Below, piece after piece: positions 5,464 to 5,519 of a stretch of DNA of 5,519 bases. This DNA comes from Desulfobacteraceae bacterium (GTDB lineage Bacteria; Desulfobacterota; Desulfobacteria; Desulfobacterales; Desulfosalsimonadaceae): positions 1-5,519 of the forward strand of contig SLGU01000196.1 of the NCBI GenBank assembly GCA_007136525.1, written 5' to 3'. Position numbers and translations under genes: made by a program. Under the pieces are notes generated by a model that made no database searches, had not been told where the DNA came from, and was given only the letters and a program-made list of their open reading frames with translations. Positions within the stretch are counted from its first letter, which is position 1. Every line of letters begins with the position of its first letter.

Positions 5464-5519
5464 GAATATCTGTGTTTCTTTCCGGAGCCTATTGTCTTTT
5501 TTTGGTTTTTTTCGAAATC

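Overview
The window suggests a moderately GC-rich, anaerobic Gram-negative bacterium, most likely in the former Deltaproteobacteria (Desulfobacterales-like). This is inference from three things: a soluble double-[4Fe-4S] protein of the kind common in sulfate reducers, a palindromic intergenic repeat of a style I associate with these genomes, and an exported acylase whose C-terminal tail ends in a Ser-rich Cys-Phe-Ile motif. No rRNA, tRNA or other taxonomic marker is present, so the assignment is tentative.

Left half, minus strand (read right to left): a family 2 glycosyltransferase (2162-1275), a class I SAM-dependent methyltransferase (1068-442) of a type often seen in surface-polysaccharide loci, and the N-terminal 123 codons of a ferredoxin-like iron-sulfur protein that starts at a GTG (371) and runs off the left edge. 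A palindromic, MITE/REP-like element (1116-1268) separates the first two genes. A strong GC-rich hairpin without a U-tract (406-437) separates the second and third. The glycosyltransferase and methyltransferase plausibly work together on a glycan or glycolipid. The iron-sulfur gene looks functionally unrelated and may simply be co-transcribed.

Centre (2163-2701): a 539-base intergenic region between divergently transcribed genes. It holds a possible minus-strand extended -10 promoter, a terminator-like hairpin with eight Ts, a very good sigma70-type promoter reading rightward (TTGAAA-N16-TATAAT, 2389-2416), and then a leader of about 280 bases with possible RNA structure and a 51-codon small open frame.

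Right half, plus strand: one large gene (2702-5299, 865 aa) for a secreted penicillin acylase-type Ntn-hydrolase (peptidase family S45). It has a Sec signal peptide, an autoprocessing Gly-Ser site (Ser287), and an active-site layout close to that of penicillin G acylase. After the catalytic domain comes an unusual tail: an acidic run, a lysine run, a serine run, then Cys-Phe-Ile eight residues before the end. A perfect 12-bp GC-rich terminator follows, then a second terminator-like hairpin. The last ~115 bases carry a 10-bp direct repeat with a 20-base period and a weak promoter-like sequence, probably the upstream region of a gene beyond the window.

The most interesting item is the acylase tail, which looks like a surface-sorting or anchoring signal that the catalytic family does not normally carry. 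I see no defence system, CRISPR array, transposase or integrase.
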